Shown here: piece after piece, positions 1-13,782 of the stretch
Layout: each line of letters opens with the position of its first letter
Numbering within the stretch: the stretch's first letter is position 1
Source: Hexactinellida sp. DTS-2022
Lineage: Eukaryota; Porifera; Hexactinellida
DNA length: 64,000 nucleotides
Assembly (NCBI GenBank): GCA_028753945.1
Contig: JAPNXP010000013.1
Location: 682,001 to 746,000 of the forward strand
Direction: 5' to 3'
Program-made: the position numbers and the translations under genes
Notes under the pieces: generated by a model
Databases searched by the model: none
What the model was told of the DNA's origin: nothing
The model's input: only the letters and a program-made list of their open reading frames with translations

Positions 1-3000
1 ATTAACGAATTTTTGACACATCTTTAACACCTTTCAAAATTTGTCTGGTCCATAACTCAAAATATGTTTTACTAAACCCCCAAATTTTATTTCACATTTG
101 GATTCACCATAAAATTCTGCGTCTGATGGGAGAAGAAATCTTTCAATAAAGGGGTCAATTTCTGCCATAAATGGGGATTAAAATTTCTTTGTTTACTCAC
201 ACTTCAATTTCTTTAAAAGTGTTAAATCTAATTCTATTGTTTCAACTTTTAATAATTATATTGATTTAACTTGTTAAATCCTACTCTAGTGATTCAACTT
301 GCGATAATCATATTGATTTAACTTATAAATTCCAGCTCGCTTCTATTTAATTGTAATATTACTATACAATGGATTAAATTAAATAATATAATATAAGGAA
401 TTTGTTGACTCAACTCAACCAACCATGGATAACATTGCTAAAATAATTAACAAATAATGTAACTTATTATCACTACATAATGAATGAATGGCATTAAACT
501 CAAGATGGTCTATGATAGAACAGTTAAGATTTAACATTCCACAACAACGACAGATTAAGTGATTATATATATTTCAGCGAGAATATTCTTGCACAATTAA
601 TGTACTGACGTAATTAATTATAATTAATTCCTTTTGTATTTAACTTATAGTCGGTTCCAATTGGATTATTGGGGTTATCGAGTTCGTGGAATTCAAATAT
701 TATAGTGAAATTCAATTTAAATTAATAATAATTGCAAATAATTGAACTTAATTTATTTTGCTGTATATAATAATGGTGTTAAATAATTATAAATTAATTA
801 AATATTTATATTAATTAGCTAAGTTTCATTAATTTCAGAGATGATTCAAGATAGAAACAAACTTTCAATACATCAATTGGTCCTTATGGCACGTGCCACC
901 TATACAAGTGGGTCCTGACACCTTGAGGTGATTATGACATCGTCAAAAAAATGTGTTTTTACAATTTTGTTAATTCGATATTTAAAATGGGTTAGTTGAT
1001 GTTGGGTGAAGACCCAACACTCACATAAAAAATGCTGAATCATCAGCTATTATATTCTACTGAAACTTGAATATCTTTGAAATGAAGTGATCAAAAACGA
1101 AACTTACAACTCAATAAGGGTTGTTGCCTTCTGTAACACCTTTTTGAAATAATTTAACACCTTCATAGTGATGATGTCATGGCGAAAAAAAATCCAAAAT
1201 TGCAGCTTGTGCCGACAGCATGTTCCTTTGGAGGCACTATCAATAAACAACACAAAAATATAGTGCCACCAAAGGAACATGCGTCGGGACAGGCTGCAAT
1301 TTTGGATTTTTTATTATTATTTTTTTCTCCGTAGACGGTGCCCTGGCCTGAGCTTTATAGTTGATGGGCTGAAACTTGGCATGTAGGTGCGATGGGACCG
1401 TTTAATTTGCACCTGGGGTTACGATTTTTGATTAACAAATTTTTGACACATCTTTAACACCTTTCAAAATTTGTCTGGTCCATAACACAAAATATGTTTT
1501 ACTAAACCCCCAAATTTTATTTCACATTTGGATTCACCATAAAATTCTGCGTCTGATGGGAGAAGAAAACTTTCAATAAAGAGTTTTATTTCTGCCATAA
1601 ATGGGGGTTGAAATTTCTTTGTTTACTCACACTTCAGTTTCAGTATAACTGTTAAATCAAATTCCATTGTTTCAACGTGTAATAATTATATTGATTTAAC
1701 TTGTTAAATCTTACTCTATTGATTCAACTTGCGATAATTAAATTGATTTAACTTATAAATTGCAGCTGGCTTCTATTTAATTTACCATACAATGGATTAA
1801 ATAAAATAATATAATATAAGGAATTTGTTGACTTAATTCAACTCAACCGTGGATAACAATGCTAATATAAATAACTAATAATATAATTTATTATCAATAC
1901 ATAATGAATGAATGGCATCAAACTCAAGATGGTTTAAGATAGAAACAAACTTCAAATTTATCTACCGTTCCTTGTGACTCGGACCAATTAACAAATGCTT
2001 CTTCACACCTTGGGCGTTGATGACTTGGCGAAAAAAATCCAAAATTGCAGCCTGCGCCGACAGCATGTTCCTTTGGAGGCACTATCTATAAACCACCAAC
2101 AAAATATAGTGCCACCAAAGGAACATGCTGTCGGCGCAGGCTGCAATTTTTACTGTGCCGACTATACTATAGTATATAAGGAAATTGTTGACTAAACTCA
2201 ACTCACCGTGGATAACATTGCTAAAATAAATAACTAATAATATAATTTATTATCAATATACAAAATAAATGAATGGCAGTAAACTCTAGATGGTTTATGA
2301 TAGAAACAAACTTCAAATTTATTATCATATTATATTTAATCCATTGTATAGTAATACTAGAATTAAATAGAAGCCAGCTGGAATTTATAAGTTGAATCAA
2401 TTTAATTATCGCGAGTTGAAACAATAGTGAAAGATTTAACAAGTTAAATCAATATAATTATTACAAGTTGAAACAATGGAATTGGATTTCACAGTTTTAT
2501 TGAAATTGAAGTGTTGAGTAAACAAAGGAATTTCAACTCCCATTTATGGCAGAAATTAAACAAATTTAAACAAATTTTCTTCTCCCATCAGACGCAGAAT
2601 TTTAAGATGAATCTAAATATGAAATAAAATTTTGGGGTTTATTAAAACATATTTTGAGTTATGGACCAGACAAATTTTGAAAGGTGTTAAAGATGTGTCA
2701 AAAATTTCTTAATATAAATTCGTAACCCCAGGTGCAAATTAGACGGTCCCTCCGTAACTACATGCCAAGTTTCAGCCCTCAATGTATACAGGTGTGGCCA
2801 GGGCACCTGCTACGGAGAAATAATAGTATAGTCGGCACAGTAAAAAAAAAAAAATCCAAAATTGCAGCTGTGCCGACGCATGTTCCTTTGGTGGCACTAT
2901 ATTTTGGTGGTTGTTTATTGATAGTGCCTCCAAAGGAACATGCTGTCGGCACAGCTGCAATTTTGGATTTTTTTTTTTCGCCTAGTCATCATCACTATGA

Positions 3001-6000
3001 AGGTGTTAAAATATTTCAGAAAGGTGTTTCAGTATGCAACGACCCTTAGAGTGGTGGAAGTTTCCATTTAGCTCACTTCATTTGAGAGATATTCAAGTTT
3101 CAGTAGAATATAATCTGTGATGACTCAGCATTTTTAAAGTGCGTGTTGGGTATTCACCCAACTCCAACCAACCCATGCGAATTATTTAATTCACAAAATT
3201 GTGAAAATACATTTTTTTGACGATGTCATCATCACCTCAAGGTGTCAAGACCCACTTGTATAGGTGGTACCTGGCATAAGGACCAATTGATAAATTGAAA
3301 GTTTGTTTCTATCTTGTATCATCTCTGAGATTAATGAAATTTACCTAATTAGTATAAATATTTAATTAATAAATTAATAATTTAACACCATTATTATGTA
3401 CAGCAAAATAAATAAAGTTCAATTATTTGCACTTATTATTAATTTAAATCGAATTTCACTATCATATATGAATTCAGCGCACTCGATAACCCCAATAATC
3501 CAATTGGAAAATTCTATAAGTTAAATACAAAAGGAATTAATTATAATAAATTACGTCAGTACATTAATTGTGCAAAAAGAATATTCTCGCCGAAATAAAT
3601 ATAATCACTTAATCTGTCGTTGTTGTGGAATGTAAAATCTTAACGGTTCTATCATAAACCATCTTTAGTTTAATGCCATTCATTCATTACTTATTGATAA
3701 TAAATTAATTTACTAGTTATTTATTTTAGCAATGTTATCCACGGTGAGTTGAGTAAAGTCAACAAATTCCTTATATAAATTAATTTAATTTAATCCATTG
3801 TATAGTAATGCTACAATTAAATAGAAGCCAGCTGGAATTTATAAGTTGAATCAATATAATTATCGCAAGTTGAATCACTAGAGTAGGATTTAACAAGTTA
3901 AATCAATATAATTATTACAAGTTGAAACAATGGAATTAGATTTAACACTTTTACTGAAATTGAAGTGTGAGTAAACAAAGAAATTTCAACCCCCATTTAT
4001 GGCAGAAATTAAACCATTTATTGAAACTTTTCTTCACCCATCAGACGCAGAATTTTATGGTGAATCCAAATATGAAATAAAATTTGGGGGTTTAGTAAAA
4101 CAATTTTTGAGTTATGGACCAGACAAAATTTGAAAGGTGTTAAAGATGTGTCAAAAATTTCTTAATCAGAAATCGTTACCCCAGGTGCAAATTAGACGGT
4201 CCCATCGCACCTACATGCAAAGTTTAAGCCCATCAACTATAAAGCTGTGGCCAGGGCACCGTCTACGGAGAAAAAAAAAATAATAATAAAAATAATAAAG
4301 GCAGTGATTCTAATACTGGGCCACTATACTATAGTATAGTCGGCACAGTAATAATAATAATATTAATAAAAAAATCCAAAATTGCAGCCTGTGCCGACGC
4401 ATGTTCCTTTGGTGGCACTATATTTGTTGGTTGTTTATTGATAGTGCCTCCAAAAGAACATGCTGTCGGCGCAGGCTGCAATTTTGGATTTTTTTTTCGC
4501 CATGTCATCATCACTATGAAGGTGTTAAATTATTTCAAAAAGGTGTTACAGAAGGCATCGACCCTTAGAGTGGTGGAAGTTTCCATTTAGTTCATATAAT
4601 TTTAGAGATATTCAAGTTTGAGTAGAATATAATAGCTGATGACTCAGCATTTTTTATGTGTGTGTTGGGTCATCACCCAACATCAACTAACCCATTTTAA
4701 ATATCGAATTAACAAAATTGTAAAAATACATTTTTTTTACGATGTCATAATCACCTCAAGGTGTCAAGACCCACTTGTATAGGTGGTACCTGGCATAAGG
4801 ACCAATTGATAAATTGAAAGTTTGTTTCTATCTTGTATCATCTCTGAGATTAATGAAATTTATCTAATTAGTATAAATATTTAATTTATTTATTTATTAT
4901 TTAACACCATTATTATATACAGCAAAATAAATTAAGTTCAATTATTTGCAATTATTATTTATTTAAATTGAATTTCACTATAATATTTGAATTCCACGCA
5001 CTCGATAACCCCAATAATCTATTTGGAACCATCTCTATACGGTAAACACAGAGCGAATTAATTAGAATTAAATATGTCAGTACATTAATTGTGCAAGAAT
5101 ATTCTCGCTGAAATAAATATAATCACTTAATCTGTCGTTGTTGTGGAATGTAAAATCTTAACGGTTCTATCATAAACCATCTTTAGTTTAATGCCATTCA
5201 TTCATTATGTATTGATAATAAATTATATTATTAGTTATATATTTTAGCAATGTTATCCACGGTGTGTTGAGTAAAGTCAACAAATTCCTTATATAAATTA
5301 ATTTAATTTAATCCATTGTATAGTAATGCTACAATTAAATAGAAGCCAGCTGCATTCATTGTGTATTGCTATTAAATTATATTATTCGTTATTTATTTTA
5401 GCAATGTTATCCACGGTTGGTTGAGTTGAGTCAACAAATTCCTTATATTATATTATTTAATTTAATCCATTGTATAGTAATACTACAATTAAATAGAAGC
5501 CAGCTGTAATTTATAAGATGAATCAATATAATTATTACAAGTTGAATCACTAGAGTAGGATTTAACAAGTTAAATCAATATAATAATCGCAAGTTGAAAC
5601 AATGGAATTAGATTTAACAGTTTTATTGAAACTGAAGTGTGAGTAAACAAAGAAATTTCAACCCCCATTAATGGCAGGAATAAAACCTTTTTTGAAGGTT
5701 TTCTTCTCCCATCAGACGCAGAATTTTATGGGGAATCAAAATATGAAATAAAATTTTCGGGTTTAGTAAAACATATTTTGAGTTATGGACCAGACAAAAT
5801 CTGAAAGGTGTTAAAGATGTGTCAAAAATTTCTTAATAAAAAATCGTAACCCCAGGTGCAAATTAGACGGTCCTACCGCACCTACATGCCAAGTTTCAGC
5901 CCATCAACTATAGAGCTCTGGCCAGGGTACCGTCTACGGAGAAAAAAAAAAAAAAAAAATCCAAAATTGCACCCTGTGCCGACGCATGTTCCTTTGGTGG

Positions 6001-6137
6001 CACTATATTTTGTTGGTTGTTTATTGATAGTGCCTCCAAAGGAACATGCTGTCGGCGCAGGCTGCAATTTTGGATTTTTTTTCGCCAAGTCATCAACGCC
6101 CAAGGTGTGAAGAAGCATTTGTTAATTGGTCCGAGTA
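1..6137. repeat. Complex satellite-like repeat array, left block
   Basis: Head-to-tail and inverted monomers of one AT-rich family. Landmarks in a forward monomer are, in order: a GAAGCCAGCTGGAATT block, CCCCCATTTATGGCAGAAAT, TCGTAACCCCAGGTGCAAAT, GGGCACCGTCTACGGAGA, an A/T microsatellite, a ~117-bp inverted repeat, and then either a long tail (about 1.45 kb per unit) or a short tail with ATCAACGCCCAAGGTGTGAA (about 0.85 kb). Inverted repeats lie at 1192-1307 (reverse), 2037-2150 (chimeric, right end cut), 2854-2968, 4374-4489 and 5959-6075. Orientation switches near 2150. The array breaks off at about 6137, inside a short-type tail, where unrelated sequence begins. The small ORFs here are only the two strands of the hairpins and I do not regard them as genes. 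Confidence 0.85.
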
Positions 6138-6698
6138 CTGCAAAGAATAATTTAATATTGAATAAACATTACTTAATTCATTCATTCAATAATATCAAAC
6201 AGAAATAACAACAAATATTAATATTAATAATTTTTAAATGTTACATTCGTAATCAGCCTACTAATTTACTTATCATGCCCGTTTGAAGCAAGTCAGTGCG
6301 AATATTAAGTACAAGATCATTTCCTAGTGATGCAACTTGATTTTTTGAGGTTAGTCAGACGTTTGTCACCAGGCATAAAGATATCTAATTGACAATCGTG
6401 TGTGGGAAGTGCTAAACTTGTTAGGACACTTTGTATCAGCCAGGTTGAGATCACTCTGTTATTCACACTCCAAACTGTTCAATCTTAGACAGCAAGTTGA
6501 TAAATTGGTGCAGTACGTACTTCTAAGAGTTTCCTCTATCTACATCAAGAGTTCTGCAAATACTATACAGGTTTTTGATGTTCATCTGTTCAAATCTCTT
6601 GCACAATTAAAAATATAGCTAATTGTATGGAGGAAAAAGAAAAAAAAAATATTAGTATTTTAATGTATTTTATTAAAAATACTTGATACTTGAGTAAT
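6138..6698. other. Sequence between array and Helentron; no gene seen
   Basis: AT-rich sequence unlike the flanking array. A 72-codon frame at 6400-6618 has no recognisable motif and its neighbouring frames are full of stops. It may be the distal 3' end of the Helentron or older host sequence. I could not place the element boundary here. Confidence 0.4.
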
Positions 6699-6718
6699 AG
6701 AGTGTCGACAGACACTCT
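6699..6718. repeat. 8-bp-stem hairpin beside the minisatellite
   Basis: AGAGTGTC at 6699-6706 and GACACTCT at 6711-6718 are perfect reverse complements separated by GACA. It stands where the minisatellite begins, on the 3' side of the minus-strand Helentron gene. Rolling-circle Helitrons usually carry a hairpin near the 3' end, but no CTRR terminus follows it. I therefore do not call it the true end. Confidence 0.55.
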
Positions 6719-7455
6719 AAAACGAGCCATGTAGTATTAGACACTCGATTACGAGACATGTAGTATAAGACACTCGATCACGAGCCATGTAGTATAAGAC
6801 ACTCGATCACGAGCCATGTAGTATAAGACACTCGATCACGAGCCATGTAGTATAAGACACTCGATCACGAGCCATGTAGTATAAGACACTCGATCACGAG
6901 CCATGTAGTATAAGACACTCGATCACGAGTCATGTAGTATAATACACTCGATCACGAGCCATCAATGCAAGACACTCGATCACGAGCCATGTAGTATAAG
7001 ACACTCGATCACGAGTCATGTAGTATAAGACACTCGATCACGAGTCATGTAGTATAAGACACTCGATCACGAGCCATCAATGCAAGACACTCGATCACGA
7101 GCCATGTAGTATAAGACACTCGATCAGGAGTCATGTAGTATAAGACACTCGATCACGAGCCATCAATGCAAGACACTCGATCACGAGCCATGTAGTATAA
7201 GACACTCGAACACGAGCCATGCAGTACAAGACACTCGAACCCGAGCCATGTACCATAAGACACTCGATCACGAGCCATGTACTATAAGACACTCGAACAC
7301 GAGCCATGTACCATAAGACACTCGATCACGAGCCATGTACTATAAGACACTCGAACACGAGCCATGCATTATATGACACTCGAACACGAGCAATGTACTA
7401 CAAGACCTCGAACACGAGCCATGTACTATAAGGCCTCGAACACAAACCATCTACT
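6711..7455. repeat. ~29-bp minisatellite, about 25 copies
   Basis: Tandem units built on GACACTCGATCACGAGCCAT followed by GTAGTATAA (29 bp), with a 28-bp variant in which the tail reads CAATGCAA interspersed three times. Units near 7190-7455 are more diverged (CGAACACGAGCC, GTACTATAAG) and then fade out 60 bp before the Helentron stop codon. The centre is the most uniform part, as expected for unequal exchange. Helentron-type elements and their non-autonomous relatives often carry a subterminal minisatellite, so this is probably part of the element. Confidence 0.9.
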
Positions 7456-7517
7456 ATCCTTCAGCACAATTTATACGAACACTTAATGTTCTTGATAAGT
7501 GTGTGGATATGCTACTC

Positions 7518-10500
7518 CTAAAGTAGATTGCTACTTATAATAGGATACAATGCGTCATAATGATTAGAACAAGATCCAGAGAAATTAATACTATGAAACA
7601 ACACAACAAGGTGTCTCCCTCCATATATTGGTTCACTTGGTTTACCGAGAATATTGTCAGTAGACACATCAGTTATTACCCACTTAGAAGGGTCTGTAAC
7701 AACAGCATTAATGTAACTAACATTAATACCAGCTAAGATTCCAAATATAATAAGTTCATTCAGAGTTCCCCAAGAGTAATTACGCTTCATATTACTCAAG
7801 TGTTGCTGAATAGTAACTGCATTATAGCCTTGGATGCCACAGAAAGCAGCAACATAAGGACTTTGTTCAAATGTGTCTATTAGAGAACCACGGATATTAT
7901 GATGCTCACTTTCATCACCGAAAATAATGTGAGACAATGTTCTAAAGAAACAATTCCCATCACTTGTTACAGGAACTATCCTGAAATTAAACCGATCTCT
8001 TATATTTGTACGCATAAAATCGTAATAACTAGTAGCAGAGACTCTAGACCCAGTATAGTTAGTCGGTCTTAAAGGTATTCTCTGTAGATTAATGCATGCT
8101 GCTAATGACTGTCTCATCGAAAATGTGAATGCATTAGCATTGTCATATGCAAAGACAGGAGGCAGCACAGGAGTAGGGATGTGCACATGACTAACAATTA
8201 CATCCTGAATATCCTTGGTTGTATTATCAATTGGTATTTGGTCAATATCAATACTATCATCTTGACTAGTAGCATGTGGAATAATTGGTTTATTATCCAC
8301 GTTACTACAGTCACTAACACCAGTTCCAAGAGAAATCAACATTGGCTTATGATCACTAAAGTATGATTCATAAAAACCAGATGAACAGGTCAAGTTTTTA
8401 GTGAATACACAATCTAGCTGAGATCCATAGTTAGTGGATACTCCAGACAAAGATTGCATCATCCCTTTATTTGAAAAATACTTTATCAAGGTATCTCTCT
8501 CAAGAGATCGCGCAAATAAATCTATATTGAAGTCCCCAGTAATTATCAAGGGATCAGAGTTATCAATTTTACATAGAACCTGATCAAGTTCAGTGTAAAA
8601 TTCCTTCATTGGGGAATGTGGTGATCGGTATATAGACATTACTACGATAGGCTTATCGATTATCATGGGATCATAGAACTGGATAATCAATATCTCGATC
8701 CTAGCGCCATTATGACAGCCTGAGTGTGCGACTAAAGACTTACACACCGCTGGATTTCGGGAGTATATGTGTGTACCAGAACCAGGGATTCTAGCACTAC
8801 CATCAATTCTACCAATGAGAGTATGACCAGGGATATTAAAGTTATCAGAGGCTAAAGTCATTGTCTCATGCAAGATTAACACTTGGGATTGCACTATGAG
8901 TGGATCTAAGGTCAAGTCTTCCCAGTGTTTGTTCAATGAACGAACATTGTGTACATAGATATCTGGACTAGTTAGTGGAATAGACCAGATAATAGCACAG
9001 TGTTCTCTTAACCGCTTAAGTTCTAAGTGGACAGGATCTTTATCAGATAACTTATTATTTAGTTTTAGATTACCAACTACAAACAGACCAGATGCCGATT
9101 TAGCCCTACTGAGCGCGGTGTATAACGCATTACGTAGCATACGTATTTCTATATGGACTACAACACAATCGTAAGTATCGCCTTGACTCTTATGAATTGT
9201 AAGAGCTTCAGCTACTATGAAAGGAAACTGCTTCCTAACTATCTTATAACAACTCACGGCTTTCCCTCTCTGGAAACGTCGTGTTTCCAATCCAATAGGA
9301 GTCCAGTTCCTTGGAATTGCACTATCTCTAAGATAACGATGTTGAGACTTTGCTCGTTTGTCCTTTCCTACAGTTGGATCGTCAAACTCCATCCAGAGGA
9401 TACAGGGAACTCGTTCCAGAGAATCGCTCTTGGTTCCATAAACTATTCTCTTCAAGAGTCCAGTAGCCCCATTAACCAGACCATCTTGTATGTCGATATT
9501 CAGCGTCATGAGGTATCTAGCGCCCAGCTTCAAGAAGAGCTCATAGGGTAGTCCCTGGGTGTCACATACCTTTAGGTGTTTAATAAGGTTACTCAGCTTG
9601 TCAGTAATACCACCAGCAGTATCTCCTACTAAAGAATCAATAGCTATAAATCTAAAACCTTCAGTGGTTAATGCATTGAGAACAATCTCGTTATGAGCAT
9701 TAACACTGGCGTTTGTACTAAACAGATGGATAGATTTTATGGGAAGATTCTCATAAGAATCTTTCGCAATAATTCTACTGGTAAAAAGATTTGTGTCATC
9801 CTCAGTTAAACAACAGTTAGCAAAATTGTTCAATGCAAATGCAAACTTCTGATCATCTTTTTGTCTCATTATTTCCGTCAGTTCTATATATGAGAATTTT
9901 TCCCAAAGGTACGGACCAACCAGTCCATCGTAATTATTGGCACTGGAGACTGAAATTTGAAATACATAGCTATCCTTAACCGGACGTAACTGATGGAAAT
10001 CTCCAACACAGATGATGGAGACACCACCAAAGTCCAGTGAATTGTCCATGATGGCTTTCAATCGCTTATTAACCTGAGACAAAATTTTACTACCAACCAT
10101 GGATATTTCATCTATTATGATAACTTTTAAACAGCTTAGCTTGCTTCTTAATGTGTTACAAACATCAGAAGATAGGTTGGGCATTTCGCCGTTAAACTCC
10201 GTTACAGGTAAAGCAAATGCAGAATGGAGTGTCATACCACGGATATTAAAAGCAGCTTTACCTGTAGGAGCTGTTAGCAGTACCTTAATAGCATCAGGTT
10301 TAGTGCCAGGTAGTGAATTCATAAATCTTACCAAACCTTCGTATAAGACTCGTATTACCGTACTCTTACCAACACCAGCACCTCCTCCTATATAGAGATA
10401 CATGGGCAGCTGCTTCATAGTCTTAAAGCAGTGCAGAGTGTGGAGGAATACAGTACGCTGAACATTGTTCAGGCTGCGACACATCTCAAGGAATACCTCC

Positions 10501-12594
10501 TCAGTATTCATGTTAGGAATAGTGAAGAATCCTCCTACAGATTTAGTTCCGGGGTCACAATTGGGATCTACAGTCCAGGGATTGTCGTTCCCTGGATTGT
10601 CTACCTGGAAGTCAGTATCCTCAATAACCACTGCACCCTCATTGTTCATAACTTCCTCAATAGCAATTCCATCAAAGTTAAGCTCATCAGGGTCCAAGTC
10701 CTCGAGGATATTAATAGCCTCGTCAATTGAGGATAGGTCTCTGCTTTCAAACAATTCCCTATTCTGAGTAATCAGAGTAAGATGGGTAGCATACATAGAC
10801 TTAAAGTCGATATTGTCAGTATCACTACTGTCCGTTCTCCACGATACAAACAGCATTAACTGTTCTCTATAAAAGTTAACTTCGTCCTGTATAATACTAT
10901 ACCTTCTAAATCGGATAATTTTAGCTTTACGACGAAGTCTTATAAAACCTGTATCTTTGAGAGGAAATAATCTCGGATTATCGACCAGGGAAGCTGCCTC
11001 GTCTTCCATATTTTCCTCCTCAAAGTCGGGATTAGTTTTACATATTCGCTTACTAGATTGGAATTCATACCAAGCGGCAAACTCTGCTAGGCATGTTTCC
11101 TCTAACTCGTCAGGTCGTTGCATGTAGTGCTCAATTAAACCTGACAGAAGTATATCTACAGAATCCTGTTCCATACCCATTAGAACGGGCTTGGACTTGA
11201 GTATCCTAACCCGTTTATTGGCAGGATTGGTGTTAATATACACATTAGCTCTACTGCACTTAGAGAGAGGGAGACTGAGGAGATGGTAAGAAACCTCCTG
11301 AGCTGATACCTCGCTACAGCACTGAAATTTGTATGCTATTCCCCTCAGTCTCTCTTTAATAGTGGCATTGCCTGCTTTCAGATGCATTAAGGCATCTCTC
11401 AACAACTTAGACATCCCACGTTGGGACTTTCCGATATACGAAATAACATAAACAGCACAAGCGTATGGATCCAATATGTATTGGAGATCCATATTAGCTT
11501 TCCATAAATGCAATATAGTCGTATTATGAGCATTAATCCGCATTTCATTCAAATTTCGTTTCAGAAATATAGTTGGTCTATTTATACAAGATCTCAATGC
11601 AGTTATGTATTGCTCTTCGGTAACATAGAGTTCATTAAAGAAATCCTGTATCGTTATACTACCCAAGTCAGTATCGCTCTTATCATAGGTGTCAATTAGA
11701 GCATATATTTTCTTAGCAGTCTCCTTAAGAGCTGCATTAGCGGCTATCTCCTCCTTGGTAGCCGTACTGGCAGCAAACTCCAATGGTTCTAGAATTTTAG
11801 TTGATACCATTGGAGGGTACGGAATACCAAACCTACAACGACGAAACGACTTTTTCTTATAACACGTATTTGTGTGCTTATGTCGCTGTAACTTAATATC
11901 ATTCTCAGTTATTATACTAGTCTCATCTGGCAATTTACATGAGATAGTACGATCAATAAATTCTATTACTTCAGGTAACGGATTGTGGTCATACTTAGGG
12001 GCATCTTGTACCCAAAGTAATGAATGCACATGTGGGGACCCTCTTTGCTGAAATTCTATTCTCAAATAGTAATCAGTCAATTTACCAAGGGGACTAACCT
12101 CTGATCGAAGCACCTTAAATAGCTCCTTGGAGCGGTGATCAAAGTACCTAGCACAAGTGACAGGATCTCTCCTTATCAGATCTGCTCTCTCGCTCCACTG
12201 GAATTCCAGAACCTCTTCAACAGACAGCTTAACGTCATCTAGGATCTGTTTCAGTATCCTGAGTAGCTCTAGCCATTTAGTCTCAGCAGCAGACAGAGTT
12301 AGAAAGAACGTGGGACATCCCAGCTGTCTTATCATAGACATCAGCTCTCTCTGTTTCTGCTGCCAGAATGCAGGGGTAGACCGGACTTGCTTCAAGAACT
12401 TAAAAGCCTCATCGTCCTCTACCATTCTCTCCAGATTCTCGTCATTGAGAACATCAGACACAGTTATAGCCTGTCCGTCTGTAGACTTAGTCTTTCTCAT
12501 ACAAATACTGATAGCACTGTTAAGACTAGCTGTCTCTACCAGTTTGTACTTGAGAAGCAGCAGAGGGATGTTAGTGCTGCATCTCCTATCATAT
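7518..12594 (-). CDS. Helentron transposase, exon 4: Rep, helicase, endonuclease, OTU
   Basis: The last and largest exon (residues 697-2388 of the joined product). Within the 1660-residue frame that starts at 12500: HUH motif HVH at 157-159; catalytic tyrosine pair Y351 and Y355 in a YVISYIGKSQRGMS context; helicase Walker A GGGAGVGKST at 705-714; Walker B with DE at 797-798; GDFHQLRP near 833; LVNGATG near 1008; HKSQGDT near 1103; YTALSRA near 1127. An exonuclease-endonuclease-phosphatase fold follows, with E1212, GDFN at 1322-1325 and SDH at 1382-1384. An OTU cysteine protease closes the protein, with DGNC (Cys1517) and His1648. Rep nicks and joins DNA, and the helicase unwinds it. The roles of the last two domains in transposition are not settled. 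The 93 bases upstream of the ATG at 12500 are open and lead to an acceptor CCCTAG at 12595-12600, whose phase matches exon 3. The whole Rep/helicase core is intact. Confidence 0.92.
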
Positions 12595-12782
12595 CTAGGG
12601 AAGTCTCATTAGAAGATTTGAAAATTATATTGAAACTTAGTTAATTGTAATTTAAATAAACAAATATGTTATTGGACCATGGATATAACATAGTCATTCA
12701 ACTTTAAGAATATCTACGGTTGAGTAACAAAATTATGTATAGTAGAGATTGAGATTATAAGTATTATTAGATAGTAACTAAC

Positions 12783-13636
12783 CTCAAAATGTCAGACTTG
12801 GATTTCTTGAGGATAGACAGGTCCTCAGGTAAGTCTCTGCATTGACCAGCAAACACACAAGGGTAAGCTAGTTCCTCTATAAACTTATCCGTGGTTAAGT
12901 ACAGAGGCTTCCTCCCTTCTCCAGGAGCCAATTTCATTAGCAGGTTCTCATTAGACAGCAGCAGTGTGTCTAGAGAACCAGGGTTAATGGGGAGATCATC
13001 CTTGGTCTCATCCCAATCATCAATTTCCTTCAACAACTCCTCAAGGTTATCGAAGAGCTCCTCAATACCAGGAACAGTCTCAGAATCCTGTTCCTCTTCA
13101 TCTACAACTACTATATCAGAAGGCTCGTCATTCAGGTTAACAATAAAATTAACATTACCAGTACCAGTACGTGTTACAGAGTTAACCCAGTCCTCTGATA
13201 CTACTACCTTCTCTAGCTTGAAGAGCTCAGTGGTAGAGAGATAGCGAGCTGCTTCTAATACTACATTCGGTCTTATCGTTTCGTATAAATAAGGTTTTGC
13301 AAACGATAACTTACGAAACAACTGTAACTGAATGGTTTGGGACTGTAAGAATGTCCTAGGTAACTGATTAACAGTCTTATCTACGTCTATGGGAACATTA
13401 ACAACCATGCCATGCAGTCCGTGCTGTCTCTCCCTGCCTAGAGATCTTATGTTCATGAACTCGTGTCTGGGAGAGACCAGTCTCTGTTCAATCACAGTCA
13501 GACCAGTTAGCTCAGGAGGGATCTCGGGGAAAGTTAAGCCACGGCATAACGCTATCTTAGGGACTCTGCCATCTTTGATGTTAATGAGACAGTTCTTACA
13601 CACATACTCCATGTCGACCGTCTCATAGAGAAAAAC
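12783..13636 (-). CDS. Helentron transposase, exon 3: Cys-pair and DUF6570-like region
   Basis: Encodes residues 413-696 of the joined protein. It begins after acceptor TTTCTATTTAG and reads on in phase 0 from exon 2. It carries a C-x2-C pair (YVCKNC) followed by GRVPKIALCRGLTFPEIPPE and a VIEQRLVSPRHEF segment, the layout of the DUF6570-like region that usually lies N-terminal to Helitron Rep. An acidic linker follows (VVVDEEEQDSE and ELFDNLEELLKEIDDWDE). The donor is TTGAG|GTTAGT, phase 2, with GT at 12782-12781. Intron 3 (12595-12782) is 188 bp. An internal ATG at 13612 would otherwise look like a separate 281-residue gene, but eight more codons upstream are open back to the acceptor. Confidence 0.82.
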
Positions 13637-13782
13637 CTAAATAGAAATAATTATAGATAAAATGAATAGGATTAATTGAAGATTATATTTGAGTACCAAC
13701 TTAATCAATAAATCATTCCCAAATAAATCTTATTCTATTTAAAGATATTGATAATAATACCAATGGAGTATAATATAATTAC

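Noticed and set aside
1995-6208. Short frames of 60-105 codons with VPPKEHA, ACSFGGTIN or PKLQPAPT peptides (here and throughout 16-48 kb)
   Set aside because: They are translations of the two arms of the ~117-bp hairpin in various frames, recur on both strands, and depend on A/T runs that change length between copies.
6400-6618. 72-codon frame left of the minisatellite
   Set aside because: No motif, surrounding frames closed, AT-rich; nothing supports coding.
6699-7455. CRISPR-like array (regular short repeats)
   Set aside because: Units are contiguous with no unique spacers, the host is eukaryotic, and variation is that of a minisatellite.
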